A stretch of 64,000 nt of DNA, from contig NZ_BCMS01000001.1 in the NCBI RefSeq assembly GCF_001485435.1, positions 2,551,501-2,615,500 on the forward strand, given 5' to 3'. Numbering within the stretch: the stretch's first letter is position 1; the number at the start of each line of letters is the position of its first letter. This stretch comes from Deinococcus grandis. Lineage in GTDB: Bacteria > Deinococcota > Deinococci > Deinococcales > Deinococcaceae. A program made the translations under genes and the position numbers. A model generated the notes under the pieces. It ran no database searches and was not told the origin of the DNA. It saw only the letters and a list, made by a program, of their open reading frames with translations. Shown here one piece after another: positions 19,772-27,267 of the stretch.

Positions 19772-19821
19772 GGGCGGTGCTCTGTGACAGCCGCCCCGCG
19801 AGACACGCCGGGCGGTTTTTT
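19772..19821 (+). promoter_or_regulatory. Transcription attenuator before asd
   Basis: GGGCGG (19772-19777) can pair with CCGCCC (19791-19796); the same CCGCCC can instead pair with GGGCGG (19810-19815), forming a GC-rich hairpin with an inner GCG/CGC followed by six T (19816-19821). The two structures exclude each other. A ribosome finishing the leader peptide at 19771 would cover the first GGGCGG and let the terminator form; one stalled on Thr codons would leave it free. Confidence 0.75.
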
Positions 19822-19838
19822 CATTCAAGGAGACGAGC

Positions 19839-20858
19839 ATGCGCGTAGCGATTGTCGGAGCGACCGGAGCGGTGGGCCACGAACTTCTCAAGGTGCTGGA
19901 AAGCAGCACGCTGCAATTCGATGAGCTGCTCCTGTTTGCCAGCCCGCGCAGCGCGGGCACGCAGCTGACCTTCAAGGGCCAGCCCCTGACCGTGCAGGTC
20001 ACGCCCGAAGGCGCCATCGACGCGGACGTGATTCTGGCGTCGGCGGGCGGCAGCATCAGCAAGGCCCTGGCCCCGAAGTGGGTGGAGGGCGGCGCGGTCG
20101 TGATCGACAACAGCAGCGCCTTCCGCTACGACGCCGACGTGCCCCTGGTCGTGCCCGAGGTGAACGGCGACGCCGCCCTGGCCCACAAGGGCATCATCGC
20201 GAACCCGAACTGCACGACCGCCATCGCCGTGGTGGCCGTGGCCCCCATTCACCGCGAGTACGGCGTGAAACGCATGATCGTCAGCACGTATCAGGCCACC
20301 AGTGGCGCGGGTGCCAAGGGCATGGAGGAACTGCTCGAACAGACCCGCGCCGAACTGAACGGCGAACAGGCGCAGGCGAGCGTATTCGCGCACCCCATCC
20401 CGTTCAACGTCATCCCGCACATCGACTCCTTCCAGGACAACGGGTACACCAAGGAGGAAATGAAGGTCGCGTGGGAGACCCGCAAGATCATCGGGGACGA
20501 CAGCCTGAAGATCAGCTGCACCGCCGTGCGCATCCCCACCCTCCGCACCCACAGCGAGGCGATCACCCTGGAACTCGAACGCCCCGCCACCCCCGACGCC
20601 GTCCGCGACCTGCTGGCCGGGGCCGCCGGGGTCGAGGTGCGCGACAACCCGGAAGGCAAGCTGTACCCGATGCCCCTGACCGCCAGCGGCAAGTACGACG
20701 TCGAGGTGGGCCGCATCCGCGAGTCCCTGGTGTTCGACGGCGGCATCGACCTGTTCGTCGCGGGCGACCAGCTCCTGAAAGGCGCGGCGCTGAACGCCGT
20801 GCAGATCGCCGAGTACCTCCAGCAGAAAGGCGCGCTGAAAGCCAAACAGCGGGCGTGA
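19839..20858 (+). CDS. asd: Aspartate-semialdehyde dehydrogenase
   Basis: NADPH-dependent reduction of aspartyl-phosphate to aspartate-semialdehyde, the branch point to Lys/diaminopimelate, Thr, Ile and Met. The 339 residues show the Rossmann start VAIVGATGAVG, DNSSAFR, the active-site Cys125 in NPNCTT, the STYQATSGAG segment and the late catalytic His in PTLRTHSEA. ATG at 19839 is preceded by CAAGGAGACGAGC. The gene lies directly behind the attenuator and leader peptide, so its expression probably follows charging of tRNA-Thr (and perhaps Ile). A heptad-repeat hairpin follows. Confidence 0.97.
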   Translation: MRVAIVGATGAVGHELLKVLESSTLQFDELLLFASPRSAGTQLTFKGQPLTVQVTPEGAIDADVILASAGGSISKALAPKWVEGGAVVIDNSSAFRYDADVPLVVPEVNGDAALAHKGIIANPNCTTAIAVVAVAPIHREYGVKRMIVSTYQATSGAGAKGMEELLEQTRAELNGEQAQASVFAHPIPFNVIPHIDSFQDNGYTKEEMKVAWETRKIIGDDSLKISCTAVRIPTLRTHSEAITLELERPATPDAVRDLLAGAAGVEVRDNPEGKLYPMPLTASGKYDVEVGRIRESLVFDGGIDLFVAGDQLLKGAALNAVQIAEYLQQKGALKAKQRA

Positions 20859-20860
20859 AC

Positions 20861-20953
20861 GGGTTGTGGGCGGTGGGGTGTGGGCTGTGGGCCTGCATCC
20901 CACCGCCCTTTTGCTCTTCCCACCTCCCACGACCGACAACCCACAACCGGCAG
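20861..20953 (+). repeat. Heptad-repeat hairpin element A
   Basis: Five 7-base units starting at 20861, consensus GGGNTGT (e.g. gggttgt, gggctgt), are followed after a short gap by five complementary units (20919-20953, consensus CCCACNA). The whole folds into one long imperfect hairpin starting 3 bases after the asd stop codon. It may act as a terminator, but no T run follows. Confidence 0.75.
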
Positions 20954-20959
20954 TTCTGC

Positions 20960-20988
20960 TTGACCGCCCCCGGCCTCGCGTCTAGTCT
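20960..20988 (+). promoter_or_regulatory. Promoter before the 24-codon ORF
   Basis: -35 TTGACC (20960-20965), 17 bases, -10 TAGTCT (20983-20988), then 7 bases to ATG at 20996. I see no better promoter between here and proS. Confidence 0.75.
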
Positions 20989-20995
20989 GGGCGGC

Positions 20996-21070
20996 ATGAG
21001 CGAGCAGATCTTCCCCACCATCCGGATCGGTGCGGGCCTGCCCGTGCTCCCGCCACCCTCCGGGGTGTGA
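20996..21070 (+). CDS. 24-codon ORF, Pro-rich: leader peptide or truncated gene start
   Basis: Reads MSEQIFPTIRIGAGLP then VLPPPSGV. It has five prolines, three consecutive, upstream of proS. A good promoter stands at the leaderless distance. Two readings are possible: a proline-sensing leader peptide for proS, or the start of a gene cut off by the repeat that begins at 21066 and supplies the stop TGA (21068-21070), as happens at 19487. I see no clear antiterminator pair after it. Confidence 0.4.
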   Translation: MSEQIFPTIRIGAGLPVLPPPSGV

Positions 21071-21273
21071 CATGAACTGTGGTTGAGGACTCTGCTCAAC
21101 CCGAGCGGACTTAAAAAGCTGCGCAGCAGAGCGAGAAACAGAAAAGACGTGCAGCCGGAGACGCAGGAGCATTCCGGCGCAGTTCCCGGAATGCACCGGA
21201 GTCGGAAGCGGTACGTCCGACGCTGCCATGTCTGGAGTTTGCCGCCCGGCTCTGAGCTGGGTGTGTCGTCACA
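21066..21273 (+). repeat. Dispersed repeat, diverged relative of the 138-bp element (208 bp)
   Basis: Ends are TGTGAC and GTCACA. The left part shares the hairpin GGTTGA...TCAACC followed by CGAGCGGA with copy 2 at 19487, and a later hairpin GCATTCCGG/CCGGAATGC has a loop ending CAGTT that is like the AGTT-ending loop in copy 2. Two more hairpins follow (GTCGGA/TCCGAC and CCGGCT/AGCTGG). It fills most of the 271-base gap before proS; the remaining 68 bases hold the proS ribosome binding site GAGGGGGC. Confidence 0.6.
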
Positions 21274-21341
21274 TCGCCTTATTCCGACCTCGCCTGCCTG
21301 CTGTCGCGTGGCGTGGGTCGTGATTCCCGAGGGGGCACCAC

Positions 21342-23138
21342 ATGAAATTGAGTGAGAGTCTGTTCCGCACGTGGCGGGAGACGCCGGAGGGCGCGGAGAC
21401 GCGCGGGGTACAGTTTCTGCTGCGGGCGGGATACGTGCGGCGGGTGGGGAGTGGCCTGTACGCGCACCTGCCGCTGATGACCCGCGTGATGGGGAGGCTG
21501 GAGGCCCTGATCCGTGAGGAGCTGGAGGGCGTGTCGCAGGAGGTGAGCTTCCCGGTGCTCCAGCCGCGGGCGCTGTGGGAGGCGTCGGGCCGCTGGGAGG
21601 CGTACACGCAGGCGGAGGGGATCATGTTCACGGTGACGGACCGCGCGGGGCGGGCGCACGCGCTGGGGCCGACGCATGAGGAGGTCGCGCTGGACGTGGT
21701 GGGCGGTCTGGTGCGCAGTTACCGGGACCTGCCGGTCAGCGTGTACCAGTTCAGCCGGAAGTTCCGGGACGAGCTGCGCCCGCGCTTCGGGTTGCTGCGC
21801 ACGCGGGAGTTCGTGATGAAGGACGCGTACTCGTTCCACGCGGACCCGGCGAGCCTGGAGGCGCATTTCGAGGCGATGAGTGGCGTGTACGGGCGGGTGC
21901 TGTCGCGGCTGGGCGTGGCGTGGCGGGCGGTGCAGGCGGACAGCGGGAACATCGGCGGGGCCGAGAGTCGCGAGTTCATGGTCCTGAGTGACGTGGGTGA
22001 GGACGAGGTGCTGTTCACCCCGGACGGGCAGTACGCGGCGAACGCAGAGCGGGCCGTGTCGCGGGCGTCGGTGGCGGCCCCGAGTCCGTTCACGGGCTTC
22101 GCGCGGCGGCACACGCCGGGCACGGCGACGGTCGCCGGGGCGTGCGCGGCGCTGGGCTGCGACGCGGCGCACATGCTGAAGAACGTCCTGTACGACGCCG
22201 TGTTCCTGCGGGCGGGGCGGCGGGTGCTACGGCCGGTGCTCGTCAGTCTGCGCGGGGATCACAACGTGAACCCGGTGAAACTGTGGAACGCCGTGCAGGC
22301 CCGCGTGGACGGGGAACTGGTGGGGCTGGAGGTCGCGCAGCCGGACGCCTGGGCAGCGGGGTCGCTGCCGCTGGGGTACCTCGCGCCGGACCTGCCGGAC
22401 AGTGTGATTGCCGCGCGGGAGGACGTGGTGGGCTCGTTCCTGCGGCTGTGCGACCCGGCGGGCGCGGCGCTGCGGGATTTCACGACCGGCGCGAACGACA
22501 CCGACTGGCACGTGACGGGCGCGAACTGGGGCACGCAGTACGACCTACCGGAGGAGGTGGACGTCCGGCAGGCCCGCGCGGGCGAGGCCGCCCTGCACGA
22601 CGACACGCAGGTGCTCCAGTCCGCGCGGGGGATCGAGGTGGGACACGTGTTCCAGCTGGGCACGCGGTACTCGGCGGCGATGAACGCGACGTTCACGGCG
22701 GCGGACGGCAGCGAACGCCCGTTCCAGATGGGCTGCTACGGGATCGGCGTGTCGCAGCTGGCGCAGGCCGTCGCGGAGGGGCTGTCCGACGAGCGGGGGC
22801 TGATCTGGCCGGACGCCCTCGCGCCGTTCCACGCGCACCTGATCGTGGTGGACATCCGCCATGAGGCGCAGCAGGAGGCCGCGCGGACCCTGTACGCCGC
22901 ACTGCGCGCCGCCGGACTGGCCCCGCTGCTGGACGACCGGGAAGAACGCGCCGGGGCGAAATTCGCCGACGCGGACCTGCTGGGCATCCCGTACCGCGTG
23001 ACGCTGGGCCGCACCCTGGAGCGCGGCGAGGTCGAACTGAAGGACCGCCGCAGCGGCGAGACGCTCAGCCTTCCGCTGGCCGAGGTGACGGGCTGGCTCA
23101 GCGCCCGCTTCCGGGAACGGGCAACCCGGGCAGACTGA
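21342..23138 (+). CDS. proS: Prolyl-tRNA synthetase, bacterial type with editing insertion
   Basis: Class II synthetase of 598 residues. Motif 1 region GLYAHLPLMTRVM, motif 2 FRDELRPRFGLLRTREFVMKDAYSFH and motif 3 GIGVSQLAQAVAE are present. Between motifs 2 and 3 lies the insertion domain that hydrolyses mischarged Ala-tRNA-Pro (MLKNVLYDAV to GANDTDWHVTGANW). The C-terminal anticodon-binding domain (LLDDREERAGAKFADADLLGIPYRV) completes it. Length fits the bacterial type. Start ATG follows GAGGGGGCACCAC. The last 41 bases overlap the convergent HAD gene on the other strand. Confidence 0.97.
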   Translation: MKLSESLFRTWRETPEGAETRGVQFLLRAGYVRRVGSGLYAHLPLMTRVMGRLEALIREELEGVSQEVSFPVLQPRALWEASGRWEAYTQAEGIMFTVTDRAGRAHALGPTHEEVALDVVGGLVRSYRDLPVSVYQFSRKFRDELRPRFGLLRTREFVMKDAYSFHADPASLEAHFEAMSGVYGRVLSRLGVAWRAVQADSGNIGGAESREFMVLSDVGEDEVLFTPDGQYAANAERAVSRASVAAPSPFTGFARRHTPGTATVAGACAALGCDAAHMLKNVLYDAVFLRAGRRVLRPVLVSLRGDHNVNPVKLWNAVQARVDGELVGLEVAQPDAWAAGSLPLGYLAPDLPDSVIAAREDVVGSFLRLCDPAGAALRDFTTGANDTDWHVTGANWGTQYDLPEEVDVRQARAGEAALHDDTQVLQSARGIEVGHVFQLGTRYSAAMNATFTAADGSERPFQMGCYGIGVSQLAQAVAEGLSDERGLIWPDALAPFHAHLIVVDIRHEAQQEAARTLYAALRAAGLAPLLDDREERAGAKFADADLLGIPYRVTLGRTLERGEVELKDRRSGETLSLPLAEVTGWLSARFRERATRAD

Positions 23139-23757
23139 AGACGTCCCGCAGGTCGCGCAGCGTGGCGTCCGGCACCTCGCCGCGCAGGGGGTGGGTGGTG
23201 GGCAGCCACGCGGCGCGCAGGCCCACCGCCTGCGGTCCGGCGATGTCGTTGCGGGGCGAGTCGCCCACGAACCACGCCTGATCCGCGCGGACGCCCAGGC
23301 GGTCCAGCGCCAGCCGGTAGATCGCCGGGTCGGGTTTGCTGAGCCCCACGGCCCTGCTGATCACGAGGTCGTCGATCAGTCCCGTCAGGCCGCACACGTC
23401 CACGCAGGTGCGCTGGAGGTTCTCCCAGCCGTTCGTGACGACCCCCACCCGCACGCCCCGGGCGCGCAGTTCACGCAGGACGGCGTGTGCGTGGGCCATC
23501 GGGACAGCGTGCTGCACGTGCCCCGCGTAGGTGTCCAGCAGGGTGCGCGGGTCGTGCGGCAGCGCGAACTCCTGCACGAGCTGCGGGATCACCTCCGCTT
23601 TCGGGCGGTAGCCGTGATCCTCCAGTTCCAGGAAGCGCGCGGCGTACCCGTCCGGGAGGCCGAACTGCCGGACGTGCTCGGCCAGCCACGCGCGCAGCGT
23701 GACGGCGCGGTCGTGCAGGGTGCCGTCCAGATCGAACAGGATCGCATCAATACTCAC
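23098..23757 (-). CDS. HAD-family hydrolase (219 aa)
   Basis: Haloacid-dehalogenase-type phosphatase with motif I DLDGT (Asp9, Asp11), motif II VGVVTNGW, motif III Lys in GLSKPDPAIYRLAL and motif IV WFVGDSPRNDIAG. A helical cap sits between motifs I and II. Substrate unknown; the sequence resembles the phosphoglycolate phosphatase/nucleotidase-like subgroup. The start is GTG at 23757, 6 bases after TAAGAT (23764-23769 on the complement), which itself overlaps the stop codon of the upstream flavoprotein gene. The 3' end overlaps proS by 41 bases. Confidence 0.9.
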   Translation of the reverse strand: MSIDAILFDLDGTLHDRAVTLRAWLAEHVRQFGLPDGYAARFLELEDHGYRPKAEVIPQLVQEFALPHDPRTLLDTYAGHVQHAVPMAHAHAVLRELRARGVRVGVVTNGWENLQRTCVDVCGLTGLIDDLVISRAVGLSKPDPAIYRLALDRLGVRADQAWFVGDSPRNDIAGPQAVGLRAAWLPTTHPLRGEVPDATLRDLRDVFSLPGLPVPGSGR

Positions 23758-23766
23758 CTGAGCATC

Positions 23767-24780
23767 TTACTCTTCACGGCTGTCGGGATCGTGGGCCCCC
23801 TCGTCCTCCGGGCTCTTGTGGAACGCCGCGCCCATGGAGTGCACCGCCGCGTGGATCAGGCGGGTGTTGATCACCTGCGCCGCGTGCATACCCGCCGCCG
23901 CCGCCTGCACCACGTACTGCGGCGCGCCCGTCATGTCCCCGATGGCGAACACGCCCGGCAGGCTGGTCTCCTGATCGCCGTCCACGGTCACGCGGCCCTT
24001 CTCGTCCATCGCGCAGCCCAGCGCGGCGGGCAGGTGGCTGCCGCCCTGCTGCTCGGGCGCAAGGAACACCGCGTCCACGCTCAGGGGCGGGGCACCCACG
24101 AACGACACGCACACTGGGGTGTCCTCCAGCGGGCCGCCACTCACGCGGCGCACCGGCTGCGTACGGACCGCCACACCCACCCGCTCCAGATCGAGCGCCT
24201 GTTCGGGCGTCAGGCACGGGTCCCCGTCGCACAGCAGCGTCACGCGGGGGGACCACGCCCGGACCGTCAGGGCGAGGTGATGCGCCGACTGCCCGGAGCC
24301 GTACACGGCAAGGGCACGGCCCTCGTGCTCCCAGCCGTCGCAGTACGGGCAGTGGAACACGCCCTGCCCCCAGCGTTCCCGCAGGCCCGGCACCGGCGGC
24401 AGGATGTCCCGCACACCTGTCGCGAACACCAGCACCCGCGTCCGCTGCCACGCGTCCCCGACGCGCACGTCTAAGCACTCGCCCACCCGCCGGACCTCGC
24501 GCGCACTGTCCGCACGGACCGTCACGTCGTATGGTTCCAGGTCCGCCAGGGCCGCCGCCTTCAGCTCCTCGGGGCTGATCCCGTCACGGGTCAGGAGGCC
24601 GTGCCCGGCCGACACGCTCGCGTTGCGGGGCGGCCCGCCGTCCAGCAGCAGCACCCGGCGCCGCGAGCGGCCCAGCGTCAACGCGGCACTCAGGCCCGCC
24701 GGACCCGCCCCCACGACCAGCACGTCCCACAGGCCCGGCACGACCTCACCCGCACGCGGCGCGGGGACATCCGGGCTCAC
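23767..24780 (-). CDS. Thioredoxin-reductase-like FAD/NAD(P) oxidoreductase (337 aa)
   Basis: Two dinucleotide-binding domains: GAGPAGLSAAL near the N-terminus for FAD and AVYGSGQSAHH for NAD(P). The redox pair is C144-P-Y-C147, where thioredoxin reductases have CATC; CPYC with following DGWE is typical of the low-molecular-weight, thioredoxin-reductase-like oxidoreductases found beside regulators. GVFAIGDMTGAPQYVVQAAAAG is the C-terminal FAD signature. The start GTG overlaps the SDR stop as GTGA, so the two are one operon. The physiological partner is unknown. Confidence 0.88.
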   Translation of the reverse strand: MSPDVPAPRAGEVVPGLWDVLVVGAGPAGLSAALTLGRSRRRVLLLDGGPPRNASVSAGHGLLTRDGISPEELKAAALADLEPYDVTVRADSAREVRRVGECLDVRVGDAWQRTRVLVFATGVRDILPPVPGLRERWGQGVFHCPYCDGWEHEGRALAVYGSGQSAHHLALTVRAWSPRVTLLCDGDPCLTPEQALDLERVGVAVRTQPVRRVSGGPLEDTPVCVSFVGAPPLSVDAVFLAPEQQGGSHLPAALGCAMDEKGRVTVDGDQETSLPGVFAIGDMTGAPQYVVQAAAAGMHAAQVINTRLIHAAVHSMGAAFHKSPEDEGAHDPDSREE

Positions 24781-25463
24781 TGCGGGCCGGGCCGGACGCT
24801 CAGGTCCGGCAGCAGCGCGTCCCGGGGCGCATTCAGCGCGAACGCGATCAGCTTTGCGACCGACTCCGGCCGCACGAACGCCTCCGGGGTGTACGGCGCA
24901 CCCTCCTGCGACCTCACCTTCTGCTGCATGGGCGTCGCCGTGCGGCCCGGGTACACGCTCGTGACCCGCACGCCGTGCGCGGCCTCCTCCTCACGCAGCG
25001 CGTCCGCCAGGGCCTTCAGGGCGAACTTGCTCGCCGCGTAGCTGCCCCAGCCCGCGTTCGCGCGCAGGCCCGCGCCGCTGTTCACGAACACCACCGAGCC
25101 CCGCTCCGCGCGCACGCGCGGCAACAGCAGGCGCGTCAGTTCCGCCGGGGCGACCACGTTCACCGCCAGGGTGTGCGACCACACCGCGTGAGGCTGCTCC
25201 GCCACCGCGCCCAGTTCCACCACCCCCGCGTTGTGCACCACGTTCGACACGCGCCCCAGCCCCGCCAGCGCCGCCTCGAACGACTCCGGGCGGGTCAGGT
25301 CCAGCACCAGCGGCGTCCCCCCCACCTCCGCGCACAGGGCCTCCAGCGCCCCCACGTTCCGGCCCGACAGGATCAGGTCATGCCCCGCCGCCAGCTCCCG
25401 CGCCAGCGCCGCCCCGATCCCCCCCGCCGCACCCGTCACCACCGTCACCGGACGAACACTCAT
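24777..25463 (-). CDS. Short-chain dehydrogenase/reductase (228 aa)
   Basis: Classical SDR: cofactor motif TGAAGGIGAAL, NNAG-equivalent VVHNAGV, catalytic Ser in FVNSGAGLRANAG and YAASK (Tyr and Lys). Short C-terminal region. Substrate unknown. Start ATG lies 6 bases after TACCGT (25470-25475 on the complement), so the mRNA is probably leaderless. It is the first gene of a two-gene operon with the flavoprotein (GTGA overlap), suggesting a shared redox role. A heptad-repeat arm begins just upstream of its -10. Confidence 0.92.
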   Translation of the reverse strand: MSVRPVTVVTGAAGGIGAALARELAAGHDLILSGRNVGALEALCAEVGGTPLVLDLTRPESFEAALAGLGRVSNVVHNAGVVELGAVAEQPHAVWSHTLAVNVVAPAELTRLLLPRVRAERGSVVFVNSGAGLRANAGWGSYAASKFALKALADALREEEAAHGVRVTSVYPGRTATPMQQKVRSQEGAPYTPEAFVRPESVAKLIAFALNAPRDALLPDLSVRPGPQ

Positions 25464-25478
25464 GGCCCGACGGTAGCA

Positions 25479-25756
25479 GGGGTGTGGGATGTGGGTTGTG
25501 GGTTGTAGGGAATGGTGAAGAGGTCAGGCGGGACTAAAGTGATTCCACATCCTTCGGAGTCGCCCGGTGGCCCCCTCACCCTTCCGTCGCTTCGCTCCTC
25601 CCTCCCTCTCCCACATGGGGAGAGGGGACAACGGAACGAGATCACGGTGCAAGCAAGTCAATTTAATCTCGTATCAGCCGTGAGTGGGCGGTGTTCGTGA
25701 CCGCGACGCCTCCGCCCGCAACCCCCGACCCACTCCCCACTGCCTACTCCCCTGTC
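25479..25756. repeat. Heptad-repeat hairpin element B, arms split by an inserted repeat
   Basis: Left arm 25479-25513 has 7-base units of GGGNTGT type; right arm about 25721-25756 has complementary units of CCCCACT type and reaches into the stop codon of the Lrp gene. About 200 bases lie between them, holding a different small repeat. It fits an element like those at 20861 and 42951 that was later interrupted. Confidence 0.6.
25530..25680. repeat. Small noncoding repeat nested inside heptad element B
   Basis: Approximate limits. It contains inverted ends GTGATTCC / GGAACGAGATCAC and an inner hairpin CCCTCTCCC-acat-GGGGAGAGGG (about 25605-25626). The right end reads TAATCTCGTATCA, like the TGATACG end of the 138-bp element. 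No reading frame of substance is seen here. Confidence 0.55.
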
Positions 25757-26213
25757 ACCCCAGCTGCGGGTACACCGTCGCCCGCTTCACCCGGCCGTAC
25801 GCGAAGCTGGTGTCGATGGAGGCGATGCCGGGCACGGCGTGCAGTTCCCGGCGCACGAACGCCTCGTAGGCCTTGAGGTCCGCCACGAGCACCCGCAGGA
25901 GGTAGTCGGCCTCGCCGGTCATGACGTAGCAGTCGAGTACGGCGTCCATGCGGGCGATGGCGTCCTCGAACGCGCGGATGCTGGCCGTCGTGTGCAGCTG
26001 GAGCCGCACGCGGACGAACGCCGTGACGGTCAGGCCGTACGCTTCCTCGTCCACGAGGGCGGTGTAGCCCTGGATGACGCCGGAGTCCTCCAGCTGCCGC
26101 ACGCGCCGCAGGCACGGCGACGGCGAGAGGTGCACCTGATCCGCGAGGTCCTGGTTGCTGATGCGCCCGTTCGCCTGCAGCGCGGCGAGGATGCGGCGGT
26201 CACGGTCGTCCAT
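25755..26213 (-). CDS. Lrp/AsnC-family transcription regulator (152 aa)
   Basis: N-terminal winged helix (DDRDRRILAALQANGRISNQDL, LSPSPCLRRVRQLEDSGVI) and C-terminal RAM effector domain (VMTGEADYLLRVLVADLKAYEAF), full length for the family. The SPSPCLRRVR recognition helix is typical of Lrp. It is transcribed away from the EamA transporter and aminotransferase genes, which it probably controls in response to an amino acid. Two GGCAG-N-TTCTG-N-CC sites lie in the short shared region, one overlapping its own promoter, so autoregulation is likely. Start ATG at 26213. Confidence 0.93.
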   Translation of the reverse strand: MDDRDRRILAALQANGRISNQDLADQVHLSPSPCLRRVRQLEDSGVIQGYTALVDEEAYGLTVTAFVRVRLQLHTTASIRAFEDAIARMDAVLDCYVMTGEADYLLRVLVADLKAYEAFVRRELHAVPGIASIDTSFAYGRVKRATVYPQLG

Positions 26214-26224
26214 GGGTGGATTCT

Positions 26225-26279
26225 GGCAGATTCTGCCCCTGACGCCGCCCGTGAGGGCAGGTTTTGGCAGCTTCTGACC
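26225..26279. promoter_or_regulatory. Two putative Lrp operators
   Basis: GGCAGATTCTGCC (26225-26237, palindromic arms of 6) and GGCAGCTTCTGACC (26266-26279) are copies of one motif 41 bases apart, about four helical turns, between the divergent Lrp and transporter genes. Confidence 0.55.
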
Positions 26280-26319
26280 ATTCCGGGGCGGCACCCACCC
26301 GTTGCCGGAGGATGCAAGG

Positions 26320-27267
26320 GTGAGCCAACTGAACCCCTCGTTCCCGCGTGCCGCCGGGCGCGGCCTGCCTGCTGGTGCGCTGCTCGGCTGGGCGGCGCTG
26401 GCCGTCACGGTGCTGATCTGGGCGGCGTTCGCGCTGACCATCCGCGCCATCGGGCACTCGCCGCTGACGCCGGGGGACGTGGCGCTGATCCGCTTCCTGA
26501 TTCCCGCCACGCTGCTGCTGCCGCTGCTGCCCTCGCGCCTGCCCGCGCTGCGGCGCGTCCCCCCACACGCGGCCCTGATGATCACCGCCGGGGCGGGCCT
26601 GCCGTTCTTCCTGATCGCCGCCGCCGGGGGCGCCAGTACGTCTGCCGCGCACGTCAGCGCCCTCGTCGCCGGGACCACCCCGCTGTCCGTCGTGCTGGTC
26701 GGCGCCCTGCTGTTCCGCGACCGCGTGACCGCCACCCAGTGGCCGGGCCTGAGCCTGATCCTCCTCGGCATCGTCCTGCTGGTCATCGGGCTGGGCACGG
26801 TCGGCACCTCCCCCCTGACCGGGATCGCGCTGCTGCTGAGCGCCAGCCTGCTGTGGGGCGGGTACACCCTCGGGATGCGCCGCGCCGGACTCGACCCGCT
26901 GAGCGTCGCCATGCTGGTCACATACCCGTCACTCATCATCCTCGCGCCGCTGCTGCTGACTGGCACGCTGCCCAGCCACCTCACGCAGGTGCCCGCACAG
27001 GACCTGCTGCCGTTCATCGCCGTGCAGGGCATCGGCGTCGGCGTCGTCGCCTCCCTCACCTACCCCTACGCCCTGAAACACCTCGGCACGCTGCGCTGCG
27101 CCACCGTCGGCGCGCTCGCGCCCGTCCTCGCCACCCTCCTCGCCCTGCCGCTGCTCGGCGAGCGGCCCAGCGTCGCGTCCGCCATCGGGGTCGCCATCGT
27201 CACCACCGGCGTCCTCGTCTTCAACCTCATGCCCACCCGAACCAAAGGAGCTGCCCATGTTCAGTGA
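26320..27267 (+). CDS. EamA/DMT-family transporter (315 aa)
   Basis: Ten hydrophobic segments in two EamA repeats (first WAALAVTVLIWAAFALTIR, second ALLLSASLLWGGYTLGMR), the layout of drug/metabolite exporters of the RhaT/YdcZ-EamA class. Start GTG at 26320 is preceded by GGAGG; a TTG at 26302 is less likely. Substrate unknown; the divergent Lrp regulator and the overlapping aminotransferase suggest amino-acid export. It overlaps the aminotransferase start by 11 bases. Confidence 0.88.
   Translation: MSQLNPSFPRAAGRGLPAGALLGWAALAVTVLIWAAFALTIRAIGHSPLTPGDVALIRFLIPATLLLPLLPSRLPALRRVPPHAALMITAGAGLPFFLIAAAGGASTSAAHVSALVAGTTPLSVVLVGALLFRDRVTATQWPGLSLILLGIVLLVIGLGTVGTSPLTGIALLLSASLLWGGYTLGMRRAGLDPLSVAMLVTYPSLIILAPLLLTGTLPSHLTQVPAQDLLPFIAVQGIGVGVVASLTYPYALKHLGTLRCATVGALAPVLATLLALPLLGERPSVASAIGVAIVTTGVLVFNLMPTRTKGAAHVQ

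Noticed and set aside
21250..21341. T-box riboswitch before proS
   Set aside because: No AGGGUGGNACCGCG-type core was found; the hairpins belong to the repeat element.
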